Below are positions 63,378 to 64,000 of a DNA stretch of 64,000 nt, in pieces; position 1 is the first letter of the stretch; each line of letters begins with the position of its first letter. The DNA is from Lithospermum erythrorhizon (lineage: Eukaryota > Streptophyta > Magnoliopsida > Boraginales > Boraginaceae): positions 372,001 through 436,000 of the forward strand of contig JADFUC010000709.1 of NCBI GenBank assembly GCA_019722365.1, written 5' to 3'. Position numbers and translations under genes: made by a program. The notes beneath the pieces were generated by a model, which saw only the letters and a list, made by a program, of their open reading frames with translations, ran no database searches and was not told where the DNA came from.

Positions 63378-64000
63378 TTTGCCCCAAACTATATTCTCAA
63401 ACCTTCTCCTTTTTCCTTCAATTGTTTGTTCGTACTGTTGAGTTTAGGTTTTCAATCTGGAAGTGCCTTGCTGGCTTTCTTGAAATAGTCAAGGATCTCG
63501 CTTTCTATAAAGTTATTTGGTTACAGTATTTTATGTACTCCGTATTTAATTCACCACTTATTTCCGAAAACGTAATTTTAATAAGCGATTTTCAACACGT
63601 TACATAGCTGGGCTGTTACATAGTTACCCAATAGTTGTCTTTAAGTGTCGTCTTTGTGCAACAAAAGCTGAACTGTTATACACAGCACCAAAAACAGCAC
63701 AACGACCATTTCGCTTCCTATTCAGAAGTCAGATTATTTTAAGACTAAAAACACTATTTCAAGTGATATCGATCTCAACAAAAAAGATCACGTATCTTAA
63801 ACTGCGTAGATCAAGTTTATAAAAGTCTCGATTTTACTATCAATATTTTTTTGTTGAGCCCATCACACGCGCTTTTTAAGAGAGATGTATCTAAAGAAGC
63901 TCTCCACGACTATTCACGTCCGATCGTATACAAATTTTTTCTACTCGTACAGAAACAATTATATCAACTCATGATTACTAAAAATAAGTAAATTACAAGA
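63378..64000. other. Upstream region of the PEARLI4-like gene
   Basis: On the minus strand this is the promoter and leader side of the gene at 59246-63377. No other gene or clear element was found. Confidence 0.5.

Overview
The window looks like nuclear DNA of a dicot plant, AT-rich and intron-rich. The aspartic protease and the Au-type SINE-like sequences look most like those of Solanaceae and related asterids. That placement is an inference, because no database search was possible. It holds seven protein-coding loci, one tandem microRNA cluster and about 18 kb of decayed transposons.

Layout. 1-2642 is intergenic, with SINE-like remnants and a strong GC-rich hairpin. 2643-6813 (+) is a five-exon Golgi nucleotide-sugar transporter of the UDP-GALT1 type, with part of its first exon duplicated inside intron 1. 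6814-15268 is intergenic, with MITE-like elements and, at 11.5-11.85 kb on the minus strand, two tandem MIR166 precursors. 15269-20275 (-) is a fifteen-exon RCC1-repeat protein of the RUG3 type. 21612-22964 (-) is a single-exon nepenthesin-like aspartic protease.

23.1-42.7 kb is a repeat block: a probable hAT-like 5' fragment (about 25-26.3 kb), an internally deleted Ty1/copia element with two LTRs (26.5-30.3 kb), and a decayed Ty3/gypsy element of the Tat type (31.7-42.7 kb) with a primer-binding site, gag and pol remnants and a 5 kb 3' region carrying antisense ORFs.

45841-49865 (+) is an eleven-exon LRR receptor kinase like Arabidopsis At5g63710. 52291-54346 (+) is a mitochondrial Obg GTPase (OBGM type), tail to tail with a SAL1-type bisphosphate nucleotidase at 54681-58317 (-). 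59246-63377 (-) is a multi-exon gene joining a PEARLI4-like coiled-coil domain to a Transposase_24-like domain, a candidate domesticated transposase fusion.

The genes do not form a pathway; this is ordinary eukaryotic gene spacing. RUG3 and OBGM products both probably act in mitochondria, and SAL1 in chloroplast and mitochondrion, but shared function is not implied. Three conserved genes carry small lesions: a missing splice donor in UDP-GALT1, a missing splice donor in RUG3, and a frameshifted exon in SAL1. Either this assembly has local base errors or these copies are decaying. The most notable observations are the PEARLI4/transposase fusion, the MIR166 tandem pair and the exon duplication in UDP-GALT1.
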